Assembly: GCA_902651635.1 (NCBI GenBank) | Contig: CACRSC010000053.1 | Span: 186,001-250,000 of the forward strand | Direction of reading: 5' to 3' | Origin: Mastigamoeba balamuthi | Taxonomy: Eukaryota; Evosea; Mastigamoebida; Mastigamoebidae | DNA length: 64,000 bases | In this document: positions 46,455 through 57,040 of the stretch, piece after piece | Numbering within the stretch: position 1 is the stretch's first letter | Layout: every line of letters starts with the position of its first letter | The notes under the pieces: generated by a model | Databases searched by the model: none | What the model saw: only the letters and a program-made list of their open reading frames with translations | What the model was told of the DNA's origin: nothing | Program-made: the position numbers and the translations under genes

Positions 46455-47325
46455 TTACCTTTTCAGATAATGATATTAATATTTTTTCAGTAGTTAAAAA
46501 ACTCCTTACAGAGGATCTGCCAAAATTTCAGTTGAATTAAAACCAAGCATACAAAGGTATCTGATCAAACTGTATACCATCGAATTCATAATGCCGGTCT
46601 AAATTATCTTGAGCTCTTAGTCAAGTCACTACTCTCTGATCATCACTGTAAAGATAGTCTCAGATTTGCACAGGAAAACCTGGAATGAGATTGGACATAT
46701 GTGCTTTTTACAGCTGAGGCAACATTTCATAGTAGAGGTTGGGTAAGAAAGGTATGGCAACGACCTGGTGTTAGAACAGTATTCGAAAGGTTCAGTCTGC
46801 AGCCAAGCTGAATATTTGGGCTGTTTCTCAGCCAAAGGCATTGAAGAGATCAAAATCTCCAAACAAAATATAGATTCGCAGTTCCTAATACAGATCTATA
46901 AAGACAGTCTTCTTTCAGATGCAAAAAGTTGTTTAAAACCGGAATTGGGTTCTACAGAAGGACAACGGTTCCAAGCATGTCAGCAAGTTGGATACTCATT
47001 GGAGAATGAACAATTAATTCTGTTAGTCGTCTTTGGTGGCCAGCCTGCAGTCCAGATCTCAATCCCATTAAAAGCGTTTAAGAACTACTCAAATCACGTG
47101 TAATGCTTAGGAATCCCAGAAATATAAAGGAATTATCTGGTGCCATTGGCAAAGAAGAGAAGTCACTTCCTGTGGAGTATGCTGTGAGATTGGTTAAATC
47201 TATGTGTTCATGTTTGCAAGAGTGGAAATGGCCAATAGTGACTACACCCTGTATCAGTGATAAACACGTTGCTCACTCAATTGAGAAAATGAATCAAATA
47301 TGGATTCGGATCTTTTTATAGAAAT
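46455..47325 (+). mobile_element. Tc1-like DNA transposon remnant, copy A
   Basis: Decayed transposase text is readable across frames: FHSRGWVRKVWQRPGVR (second-strand DDE region), a GCFSAKGI box, then the region that in copy B reads QKDNGSKH and LACSPDLNPI. These are the Tc1 WGCF, QQDNxPxH and SPDLNPIE motifs. Several frameshifts and stops are present, so it is inactive. It ends near VRFL-like AT-rich sequence at 47325. No clear terminal inverted repeats are visible. Confidence 0.75.
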
Positions 47326-47531
47326 ATCTGCCTATTCAGTTCATTTTGATGAGCACTGTATTACATTACCATGAGCATACATGCTACTGAGAAATAAATG
47401 CCTCTTGCACGTAAGCTAAAGGACATTCCTGTGAGTACATTGCAATCAAAGTCATTCTTAACCTTTGACAATCATGTCTGAATATCAGGTGAGCAATAAT
47501 GAAGAAAAGAAGAAATATTAATACTTAGACA

Positions 47532-47553
47532 ACGCAAGCAAGTGGGTATGGGT
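47532..47553. repeat. Half hairpin repeat at the gap edge
   Basis: GCAAGCAAGTGGGTATGG is the first arm of the hairpin repeat. The known sequence stops just before the centre of the palindrome. Confidence 0.8.
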
Positions 47554-48377
47554 NNNNNNNNNNNNNNNNNNNNNNNNNNNNNNNNNNNNNNNNNNNNNNN
47601 NNNNNNNNNNNNNNNNNNNNNNNNNNNNNNNNNNNNNNNNNNNNNNNNNNNNNNNNNNNNNNNNNNNNNNNNNNNNNNNNNNNNNNNNNNNNNNNNNNNN
47701 NNNNNNNNNNNNNNNNNNNNNNNNNNNNNNNNNNNNNNNNNNNNNNNNNNNNNNNNNNNNNNNNNNNNNNNNNNNNNNNNNNNNNNNNNNNNNNNNNNNN
47801 NNNNNNNNNNNNNNNNNNNNNNNNNNNNNNNNNNNNNNNNNNNNNNNNNNNNNNNNNNNNNNNNNNNNNNNNNNNNNNNNNNNNNNNNNNNNNNNNNNNN
47901 NNNNNNNNNNNNNNNNNNNNNNNNNNNNNNNNNNNNNNNNNNNNNNNNNNNNNNNNNNNNNNNNNNNNNNNNNNNNNNNNNNNNNNNNNNNNNNNNNNNN
48001 NNNNNNNNNNNNNNNNNNNNNNNNNNNNNNNNNNNNNNNNNNNNNNNNNNNNNNNNNNNNNNNNNNNNNNNNNNNNNNNNNNNNNNNNNNNNNNNNNNNN
48101 NNNNNNNNNNNNNNNNNNNNNNNNNNNNNNNNNNNNNNNNNNNNNNNNNNNNNNNNNNNNNNNNNNNNNNNNNNNNNNNNNNNNNNNNNNNNNNNNNNNN
48201 NNNNNNNNNNNNNNNNNNNNNNNNNNNNNNNNNNNNNNNNNNNNNNNNNNNNNNNNNNNNNNNNNNNNNNNNNNNNNNNNNNNNNNNNNNNNNNNNNNNN
48301 NNNNNNNNNNNNNNNNNNNNNNNNNNNNNNNNNNNNNNNNNNNNNNNNNNNNNNNNNNNNNNNNNNNNNNNNNNNNN
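47554..48377. other. Assembly gap (824 N)
   Basis: A run of N. The true size and content are unknown. Open frames across it are artefacts. Confidence 0.99.
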
Positions 48378-48734
48378 GGGTCGGTGACGTCGCACACGCG
48401 ATGTCAAGACCTGCCAGGTGCTGCTTGGCTGCACGGCAGCTGGAAAGCAGCAGCTGGTGGGCTGCACGATGATGTTGGGCCTGTGCTCAGGGCCACTTAC
48501 CTACACAGTGCTGGCAGAGCAGCAAATGCACTGTGATACCTTGTGCATGCCCTGTGTGGCTGGCACTGCTGCTGCTGCTGCTTCTGTGTGGACTTGGGTC
48601 CCTGTCCACCGTGCTGGCCCACCCCGTGAGCTCTGGGAGGGGACGCAGGCCAGTGTCCAGGGCGCCGTTGCAACAGGGTGCCTCAACTGCTAACTGCTGG
48701 GTGAGGCTCAGCTGTGCAGCCAGGGCAGCAGGAG
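48378..48734. other. Unique GC-richer sequence after the gap
   Basis: This is not shared with copy 1 of the direct repeat. It is rich in CAGC and GCTGCT words. No gene is supported. Confidence 0.4.
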
Positions 48735-49294
48735 AGCTGCAGTGCTGACAGTTCCCTGTGGTGACTGGATGACACATAGGCAGTGCTGGGCAGCACTGTG
48801 CCTGACTGTTGTGTAAGTAGATCATACAAAATAAATGAGGGTTTCAAGACTATGATGATGAGTTCCCTGTGACCTCAGATGCAAAAGTGGGAAGCAGTGT
48901 CACTGGGCATGCTGCAGTTGCAAGGGCTGCAGGTGCTGAGTGAACACCACCTCAGCAAATCCAAACAGCACACAGGGAAAGCCAGAGCATCGTAAGATTG
49001 AATGAGCACTACACACTCACACTCTGGAGCTGCAACAGGCAGAGAGCATCAGCATTGCAGTATGTGAAACATCAATTACTGTTCAGGATATTGCAATTGA
49101 TAGACAGAGCAAATGTTAAAAACACCATGAATGACATTCATAGTCCCCCTGAGCATCAAGTTTTTGCTGTATGAAATAACATAAGGGTTAAAACGAGCCC
49201 TCTTTCTAAAACCTCATATCCATTCAGCCTGCATGTATTAACATTGCATTTCTATGATCTAAACATATACACAGATATTATAAATCAATGCCTC

Positions 49295-49803
49295 TTGTAT
49301 GCAAGCAAGTGGGTATGGGGGCTCGAATAAGCCCCCATACTCATGCAGCTTGCATGCAAATATAAGACAATTACAATTCTATGTATGCAGATCAAAATGT
49401 CAAAAATATGATATTTGCCTCTTGCATGCAAGTGGGTTTGAGGGCTCGAATGAGCCCCAGCTTGCATATTGCAATTGTTGCATTTGCAATAGAACACTAG
49501 ATTAACACATAGAAAAATGTCTGACAAATAGAAGCCTCTTGCAAGTGAGTATGAAAGCTGGAATATGCCCCCAAACCCATAAAGCTTATATGCAAGTGCA
49601 AGGACTGAGTGCAAGACAGTATGACATTGAGACAGTCACATATCAATTAGACAAGCAAAATAAAGAAGAAACTCATACATTATTACTGCTTTTACATGCA
49701 AGCCAGTGACAGTTTGAAAGCTTGAAATAGTGCCAAGGAAATTGCATGCAAACAAGTGGGCATGGGGGCTCGAATGAGCCCCCATATCCATGTAGCTTGC
49801 AGG
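49295..49803. repeat. Hairpin repeats, cluster 2 (four copies)
   Basis: Copies at 49295-49359, 49421-49468, 49538-49597 and 49742-49803. They are the duplicated counterparts of cluster 1, in the same order and with the same degenerate second and third members. Confidence 0.85.
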
Positions 49804-49814
49804 TGGATGTACTC

Positions 49815-50672
49815 GAATTACCTTTTCAGATGATAATATAAATTATAATTCAGCAGTTAAAAAACTCCTTACAGAGGATCTGCCAAATTACAGTTGAATT
49901 AAAACCAAGAATACAAAGGTATCTGATCAAACTGTATACCATTGAATTCATAATGCCTGTCTAAATTATCTTGAGCTCTTAGTCAAGCCACTACTCTCTG
50001 ATCATCACTGTAAAGATAGTCTCAGATTTGCACAGGAAAACCTGGAACGAGATCTATAATTGTTACAGCCGAGGCAACATTTCGTATTAGAGGTTGGGTA
50101 AGAAAGGTATGACAACGACCTGGTGTTAGAACAGTTATTCGAAAGGATCAGTCTGCAGCCAAGCTGAATATTTGGGCTGTTTCTCAGCCAAAGGCTTTGA
50201 AGAGTCAAAATCTTCAGACAAAATAAAATCGCAGTTCCTAATACAGATCTACAAAAACAGTCTTCTTCCAGATGCAAAAATTGTTAAAAGAAACCGGAAT
50301 TGGGTTCTACAGAAGGACAATGGCTCTAAGCATGTCAGCAAGTTGGAAACTCAGTGGAGAATGAACAATTCTGTAACTCGTCTTTGGTGGCTAGCCTGCA
50401 GTCCAGATCTCAATCCCATTAAAAGCATTTAAGAACTACTCAAATAACGTGTACTGCTTAGGAATCCAAGAATATAAAGAAATTATCTGGTGCCAATGGC
50501 AAAGAGGGGAAGTCACTTCCTGTGGAGTATGCTGTGAAATTGGTTGAATCTATGTCTTCACGTTTGCAGGATGTGGAAATGGCCAATGGTGACTACACCA
50601 TGTATCAGTGATCAACATGCTGCTCACTCAATTGAGAAAATGAATCAAATATGGATTCGGATTTTTTGATAT
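49815..50672 (+). mobile_element. Tc1-like DNA transposon remnant, copy B
   Basis: This is the second copy of the Tc1-like remnant. The best-preserved block (50172-50432) reads GCFSAKGFEESK, then NWVLQKDNGSKHVSKLETQW and LACSPDLNPIKSI, giving the second catalytic Asp and the SPDLNPI motif; the third acidic position reads Lys or is lost. Frames are broken at several places. Like copy A, it is inactive. Confidence 0.8.
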
Positions 50673-50881
50673 AAATATCTGCCTATCCAGTTCATTTTGG
50701 CAAGCACTGTATCACATTATCATGAGCATACACACTACTGAGAAACGAATACCTCTTGCATGTAAGCTAAAGGACATTCCTGTGAGTACGTTGCAATCAA
50801 AGTCATTCTTAACCTTATGACAATCATGCCTGAATATCAGGTGAGCAATAATGAAGAAAAGAAGAAATAGCATATTGATAC

Positions 50882-51552
50882 TTGTATGCAAGCAAGTGGG
50901 TATGGGGGCTCGAATGAGCCCCCATACCCATGCAGCTTGCATGCAAGCTCAATGACATTTCCTAAGTACATTGCAATCAAAGTCTGTCTTAATCTTAACA
51001 CATTCATCACTTGAATTTAGATGAGCAAATAAGGCAGAATATTGAATAATGAAGAAAAGAAGAAATAGCACATTTATATATTCGATGTCTTTGCATGCAA
51101 GCAAGTGGGTATGGGGGCTCGAATGAGCCCCCATACCCATGCAGCTTGCATGCAACAGTATCAAGTAAACTTCTTAAGAAGAAATGACTGATTGCATATA
51201 AGCATATGAAAAAGAAGCTCAATCAAGCCCACAGTCATTGAATTCAGCATGAATTCTCATCTGAACCATCAAATACATATTTAGACTGGAAGCTCTTTCA
51301 TGATAAATCCTATAATAGTAAATACACTGCTTTGATTTGGACTACCATGGAAAATTGCATGCAAGCCAGTGGGTATGAGGGCTCGAATGAGCCCTCATAC
51401 CCATGCAGCTTGCATGCAACAGTCAAAGCATTTCATGAGTGTTTAAAAATCGAAATGAAGGCTTATATCTGAGAAATGAATACCTCTAGCATGCAAGCCA
51501 GTGAGTATGGGAGGCTCGAATGAGCCCCCAAACCCATACAGCTTGCATGCAA
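50882..51552. repeat. Hairpin repeats, cluster 3 (four copies, one with a compensatory change)
   Basis: Copies at 50882-50945, 51091-51154, 51355-51419 and 51487-51552. The first two are almost perfect palindromes. In the third, the inner arm GTATGAGGGCTC pairs with GAGCCCTCATAC, so a G-C pair of the consensus has become A-T on both arms. Another isolated half arm lies at 51711-51722. Confidence 0.9.
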
Positions 51553-51842
51553 GCTGAACAACTTTCTGATAGAAGCACATCACTGACAAAATCTATTTCG
51601 CCTGTTAAGACAATAATATTTTGATGTAAGATAGGTAATCAAAGAGAGGATCTCAAATGAATAAGAAAAAAGAAAAAAGAAAAAGAAGAAATGATGTATT
51701 GGTATGCTTCTTGCATGCAAGCATAAGAACAGTTACACAGAGTATCTTCTGTTCAGACTCTGTTTGACGGAATAATCAAAAATAAATAAATTTAGAAAAA
51801 GAAATAAAATCAAAAATTTAAAAAAGACATCCGGGGGTTCAC
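51553..51842. other. AT-rich, A-tract region
   Basis: A-rich runs (AAAAAAGAAAAAAG type) and no coding frame. Confidence 0.4.
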
Positions 51843-51893
51843 TGGACACGGGACGTGCACACAACGTGTGCAGTCGCGCAGCGAGCGTGTCCA
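51843..51893. repeat. Compact three-stem (T-shaped) foldback element
   Basis: An 8-bp closing stem (TGGACACG with CGTGTCCA) encloses two hairpins: TGCACAC-AAC-GTGTGCA (7 bp) and TCGC-GCA-GCGA (4 bp). All pairs are Watson-Crick. It is a GC-rich 51-nt block inside very AT-rich DNA. It is too short for tRNA. No neighbouring gene explains it. Confidence 0.7.
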
Positions 51894-52394
51894 GAATAAT
51901 CAATAATGTTGTATTCGTTTTTCACGGATCTCTGAGTCACACCTGGGCAAATCCAACAGTGTGAAAGAAAAACTCAAAGAGTGATCACATTTGGAAACCA
52001 AGATTTTGGAACCCTGCACTTGATTCCTGTTAAACCTGATACAGACTTGTTTATTCTAACGAGATCATTCCCCGATCTCGATGGCTGCGAAAATGAGTTA
52101 TTGGCGTTATTTCTACGAAAAAAAACGGACAGAGTCATGTCTTCTCGAATGGCTTTGTTTCATTGCCCAAATGACTGCTCATTAGGAAAAACGTCTGAAG
52201 CACAGGACTAACTTAACACTTCTCTAGTGTCGCATTCTGGCTTGACTTCATCATACATTAAGTCATCCATTAAACAGATAAAACAGCTGCTTAGCACATG
52301 AATTTGATCGATGCATGTTTATTTATTGTCCTGTTCATGGCTGTATAACATTGATGTGCGAGGTAATGTGTATTGTCAAGCAACGAGGAGAATC
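51894..52394. other. AT-rich border of the repeat island
   Basis: A 76-codon open frame at 51981-52211 has no recognised family. The rest is the 3' flank of the first transporter gene. Composition changes to GC-rich near 52390. Confidence 0.35.
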
Positions 52395-54375
52395 CTACTT
52401 CCTCATGGAGTTGACGATGTCCTCGACAGTGCGGCCCTTGGTCTCGGGCAGCACAAACACCACGAATACGAAGCTGATGCCACTGAGCACGCTGAAGCCC
52501 CAGAACACAGCGCTCAGCGATGTAGCATCGATCAGAGGCAGAAACGCCAGCGACACACCCAGGTTGGTCACCCAGTTGGTGAAGAGCGAGATGCTGACCG
52601 CCAGCGCGCGCGTCGTGCTGGGGAACAGCTCGGGCACCAGGCACCACGGAACAGGGCCCAGCCCGATGGCGAAGAAGATAACGAAGAGGATCGTGAAGAC
52701 GACGCTGCCCACACCGGCGGACGACTTGGAGAGGGTGTGGACGTGGCTGAAGATCCCGATGCACATCAGCGACAGCGCCATCCCCACAAGGCTCCCCAGC
52801 AGCAGGGGCTTGCGGCCCAGGCGGTCGATGAGGACGATGCTGACAACGGTCATGATGACGTTGATGCCGCCGATGAGGATGGACATGTAGTCAGCCATCT
52901 TGCTCTCCATGCCGGCGCGCTCGAGGAAGGTCTTGAGGTAGTACAGCACAGCGTTGATCCCCGTGATCTGCTGGATGAACATGATCGCCACCACAATCAC
53001 CAGCGGGCGCACGGGGTCGATCAGCATGCTGGCTGCCTCCTTGAAAGAGGGCGACTTCTCCTGGTTCTGGGAGGCCACGATCTCGGAGAGCTCGGCCTCG
53101 ACGTCGTCGGTGTTGCGCAGGTACTGCAGCATCTTGCGTGCCTCGTCGTTGCGCTTGACGGCCACCAGCCAGCGCGGGCTCTCAGTGCGGACGACGAAGC
53201 CCGTCAGCACGATGTGCGCGACGCCCATGAGGACCGTGGGGGCGCCCATCATGACGCGCCAGTTGACGCGCGGGATGTACGAGAACACCGTGCCGATGAT
53301 GTAGGCCGCGAGGATGCCGATGGTGATGCTCAGCTGGTTGAGCACGCCAATCTGACCGCGAATGGACTTGGGCGACAGCTCGCCGATCATCAGGGGCACC
53401 ACGACGCTCGCCGTGCCTGAACCGCCGAGAAACTCACGTGAGACGTGCGAGATGCGTTGGGGAACCGACAGTGAGAAACGCACCGACAGCAAAACCGAGG
53501 ATGAGGCGGCCGGCGATGAGCATCCAGATGTGCGCGGAGAAGGCACACACCAGCGCACCTGTGACGCACACATTGAGTGAACAACGGCCCTTCGAGGTTC
53601 TTTTCTCGGCAAAGAAGAAAAGAAAGGCGCTGAAAAACCGGTGGCGAAAAGGTGCACTTCTGCGAAGGGGGCGAGAAAGGCGTACCGATGATATAGATGG
53701 CCTCGGAGGCGAGGATGACCTTGTTCCTGCCCAGGCGGTCCGCGATGGCACCCGCGATGAGCGCGCTGATGAGGCAGCCGACGAGAGTGGCACTGCGGGG
53801 CGGGCGGGGCACAGAAAAAGGGCCGTTGGGTGAGTAAACTGACTTATTTTCGACTTGGTTTTTGTTTCCCACACCCACTCCCCGATTTCCACCGACGCAG
53901 AGAAAGGTACTGGGGGCGCAGCGGCGAGAGGCAGGGGTGCATTTCGGGTGCGCACCTCACGACGATGGACTTCATGACCGCGTTGCCGTCGTCCGAGGCC
54001 TCGGAGCTGGTGGCCTCCTTGGAGGCGATGCCGTAGTGCTCGGAGAGCGGGCCCATGGCGCCCGAGACGATGGTCGTGTTGTACCCGAACTGCAGCGACG
54101 CGATGCACTGCAGCGCTGCGACGAACTGCCTCGGGTGTCAGTACACGACGGCACCCCGGCCAGAACCGCAGAGAAGCGTCTGCGGAGGGCGCAGAGGCGG
54201 TGGGAAGGGGAGAGAGAGAGCTGCTGACCCAGACGAAGCGCGTCGACGTGGACTCGCCGACGACGGTCATGTTCTCACGGGGGGACCCGTTGCCCGGTGT
54301 GTAGCTCGGAGTCGAGGACGCCGAGTTGGGCACCTGCGTGGCGGGGACGCCGGACATGTCGAGCGAGGAGGACAT
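52395..54375 (-). CDS. MFS sugar transporter (GLUT/XylE type), paralogue 1
   Basis: Five exons (54375-54229, 54125-53956, 53792-53686, 53558-53484, 53416-52395) splice in phase to 506 residues. It imports hexose or pentose across a membrane with twelve helices. Motifs in order: SLQFGYNTTIVSGAMG (helix 1), ADRLGRN (loop 2-3), TESPRWL at the end of helix 6, QQITGINAVLYY (helix 7), DRLGRKPLLL (loop 8-9), GLGPVPWCLVPELFP (helix 10) and PETKGRT before the C-terminus. The N-terminal tail is Ser/Thr/Pro-rich (about 50 residues, cytosolic), a likely regulatory region. It is the first of three tandem copies. The QQxxGxN motif and PxPW fit glucose/xylose carriers, but the substrate is not proven. Confidence 0.9.
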
Positions 54376-55071
54376 CGTGGCGGCTCTGCTGTGCTCACTG
54401 AACGTTCCCTGTGTACGTGCACGGGCTGCTTGCGAAAAGCGAGAGGTGGGGGGTGCAGCTGGGCCTTGGGCCTTCCTTGGAGCTTGAGAGAACAAAAGTG
54501 ACAGCCGATGACGTCTTTATATCCCCCCACGAAACCCGCTTTCTCTCGATTTCGCCACTGTTCTATGCAGCGCACCTTCTCCTCTTTGGGACGGTGTGCC
54601 AAGATTTTTTCGTCGCTAGATTTTCGACGGGGGTTCGCGAAACTGACTGTGCACTGCACCCCCGGTGCCTTCGGACAAAAAATGCCCCTGTGATCGCCCC
54701 CCGCTGCCGCTCCTCGGTGCCCTTGGGGTGGCGTACACGGAGCGATGGGACAACCCTGTGCGAGGCGGGCGAGCCTCTGAGCCTTCGGTACGCGACGGCT
54801 GGGCTACCGGCACTGCAACGGCCAAGGGTCCGGTCTCACAGCGATACCGACGGCCCGGAGGGGCAGGTCGGCCACCCCGTGCGGCCAGCAGGTCCCTCCC
54901 AACGCGGGTTCCGCGTTTGCGGCGGGAAACAACGAGGAGCGTTGTTTTGAAACTGAACAAACGTGTAGGGTTCTCTGTTCGCTGTACACATACATACATG
55001 TGGGAAGAGCCCATAAAAATGCACGACCGGAGGTCAACGCCGGGTATGGCAGCCGCACGATGAGGACGCAC
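54376..55071. other. Spacer between transporter paralogues 1 and 2
   Basis: This holds the promoter of paralogue 1 on the minus strand and the 3' flank of paralogue 2. No gene is seen. Confidence 0.5.
54487..54572 (-). promoter_or_regulatory. Shared upstream block, transporter 1
   Basis: Two words, seen on the plus strand, recur in order upstream of the three transporter genes: AAAAGTGACAGCCGATGACG here, then CGATTTCGCCACTGTTCTAT. They lie about 115-195 bp upstream of the ATG at 54375. The likely role is core promoter or an operator for common control. Confidence 0.5.
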
Positions 55072-57040
55072 TCACCTCCTCATCGAGTTGACGATGTCCT
55101 CGACGGTGCGGCCCTTGGTCTCGGGCAGCGAGAAGATCACGAAGAGAAGGCTGAGCCCGCTGAGCACGCTGAAGCCCCAGAACACAGCGCTCAGCGACGT
55201 GGCCTCGATCAGCGGCAGGAACGCCAGCGACACACCCAGGTTTGTGCCCCAGTTGGTGAAGAGCGAGATGCTGACCGCCAGCGCGCGCGTCGTGCTGGGG
55301 AACAGCTCGGGCACCAGGCACCACGGCACAGGGCCCAGCCCCACGGCGAAGAAGACAACAAAGAGGATGGTGAAGACGACGCTGCCCACACCGGCGGACG
55401 ACTTGGAGAGGGTGTGGACGTGGCTGAAGATCCCGATGCACATCAGCGACAGCGCCATCCCCACAAGGCTCCCCAGCAGCAGGGGCTTGCGGCCCAGGCG
55501 GTCGATGAGGACAATGCTGACAACGGTCATGATGACATTGATGCCGCCGATGAGGATGGACATGTAGTCAGCCATCTTGCTCTCCATGCCGGCGCGCTCG
55601 AGGAATGTCTTGAGGTAGTACAGCACAGCGTTGATCCCCGTGATCTGCTGGATGAACATGATCGCCACCACAATCACCAGCGGGCGCAGCGGGTCGATCA
55701 GCATCCCCGCGGCCTCCTGGAACGAGGGCGCCTTCTCCATGTTCTGGGATGCCACGATCTCGGAGAGCTCGGCCTCGACGTCGTCGGTGTCTCGCAGGTA
55801 CTGCAGCATCTTGCGTGCCTCGTTGTTCCGCTTGACGGCCACCAGCCAGCGGGGACTCTCGGTGCGGACGATGAAGCCCGTCAGCACGATGTGCGTGACA
55901 GCCAGGAGCACGGTCGGCCCGCCCATCATGACGCGCCAGTTGTACTTGGGGATGTACGAGAACACCGTGCCGATCACATAGGCCACGAGGATGCCGATGG
56001 TGATGCTCAGCTGGTTGAGCACGCCAATCTGTCCGCGGATGGACCTTGGCGACAGCTCGCCGATCATCAGAGGCACCACGACGCTCGCCGTGCCTGAACC
56101 GCCGAGAAACTCGCGTGAGACGTGCGAGATGCGTCGGGGGAACCGACGGGGGGCTGGAGGGCGGCACCGATGGCCAAGCCGAGGACGAGGCGGCCGGCGA
56201 CGAGCATCCAGATGTGCGAGGAGAAGGCACACACCAGCGCACCTGTGACACACTCGCGGTGAGCACAACGGCCCCTTCAACGGATTTCTCCGCCGAGACA
56301 AAATGGTTCACTTCTGAGAGGCGGGCGAGAACCGCCAGACAAATGCCAAAAGCGGTTCTGCGGCTTTCGCGCACCGGCGATGTAGATGGCCTCGGAGACG
56401 AGGATGACCTTGTTCCTGCCGACGTGGTCCGCGATGGCCCCCGCCACCAGCGCGCTGGCGAGGCAGCCGACGAGCGTTGCACTGCGGGCGCGAGGAGCAG
56501 CGCACAGACCTCTCAGCACGGTTTTCCCACACACATGCAGCCCCCCCGACTTCCCCTCCGAAACAGGCCATAGGGGCGCAGGGCAGTGTGGGGGGATTTT
56601 CCGCTGCACCTCACGACGATGGACTTCATCACCGCGTCGCCGTCGTCCGAGGCCTGCGAGGGCGTGGCCTCCTTGGAGGCGATGCCGTAGTGCTCGGAGA
56701 GCGGGCCCATGGCGCCCGAGACGATGGTCGTGTTGTACCCGAACTGCAGCGACGCGATGCACTGCAGCGCAGACACGAACTGCGCGCACCGAAAAAAACG
56801 GCGCACACATAAAAAAAGTCAGGACAGAAGTCAACGGACTCGCGCGGGCCGCCCCTCCTCCGCCTCCACCGCCTCCTCCTCCCTCTCCAGAGGCGAGTGC
56901 AGCGCGCGCACCCAGACGAAGCGTGTCGAGGTGGGCTCCCTGACGACGGACATGCGCTCGCGGGGCGAGTAGTCGTTGGGCGAGTAGCCCGGGGACGACG
57001 TGGCCGAGTTGGGCACGCTCGAGGCACGCGGAGACGACAT
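55072..57040 (-). CDS. MFS sugar transporter (GLUT/XylE type), paralogue 2
   Basis: Five exons (57040-56912, 56779-56610, 56481-56375, 56242-56168, 56093-55072) give 500 residues. Exons 2-5 are 170, 107, 75 and 1022 nt, identical in length to paralogue 1. The motif set is the same: FGYNTTIVSGAMG, ADHVGRN (a changed RLGR in loop 2-3), TESPRWL, QQITGINAVLYY, DRLGRKPLLL, GLGPVPWCLVPELFP and PETKGRT. The N-tail is PNSATSSPGYSPNDYSPRER. The last exon is nearly the same as in paralogues 1 and 3, while introns differ. The stop is TGA. Confidence 0.9.

Larger units (their letters stand above)
45381..47553. repeat. Direct repeat copy 1 of a 2.2-kb segment, cut by the gap
   Basis: From AGCTGCAGTGCTGACAGTTC onward this copy matches copy 2 (48735-50905) nearly base for base with scattered substitutions and small indels. 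It includes one Tc1-like transposon and four hairpin repeats, and stops at the N run. The offset is about 3.35 kb at both ends, so the two copies are in the same orientation. Confidence 0.85.
48735..50905. repeat. Direct repeat copy 2 of the 2.2-kb segment
   Basis: This matches 45381-47553 in order and orientation, including the Tc1-like remnant and the hairpin cluster. It differs by scattered substitutions and short indels. It continues past the point where copy 1 runs into the gap. Confidence 0.85.

Noticed and set aside
47472-48467. Open frames spanning the N run
   Set aside because: They consist almost only of unknown bases.
45946-51722. CRISPR array reading of the regularly repeated hairpins
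   Set aside because: The host is eukaryotic, spacing is irregular (about 60 to 1,000 bp), repeats are palindromic and degenerate, and no cas genes are present.
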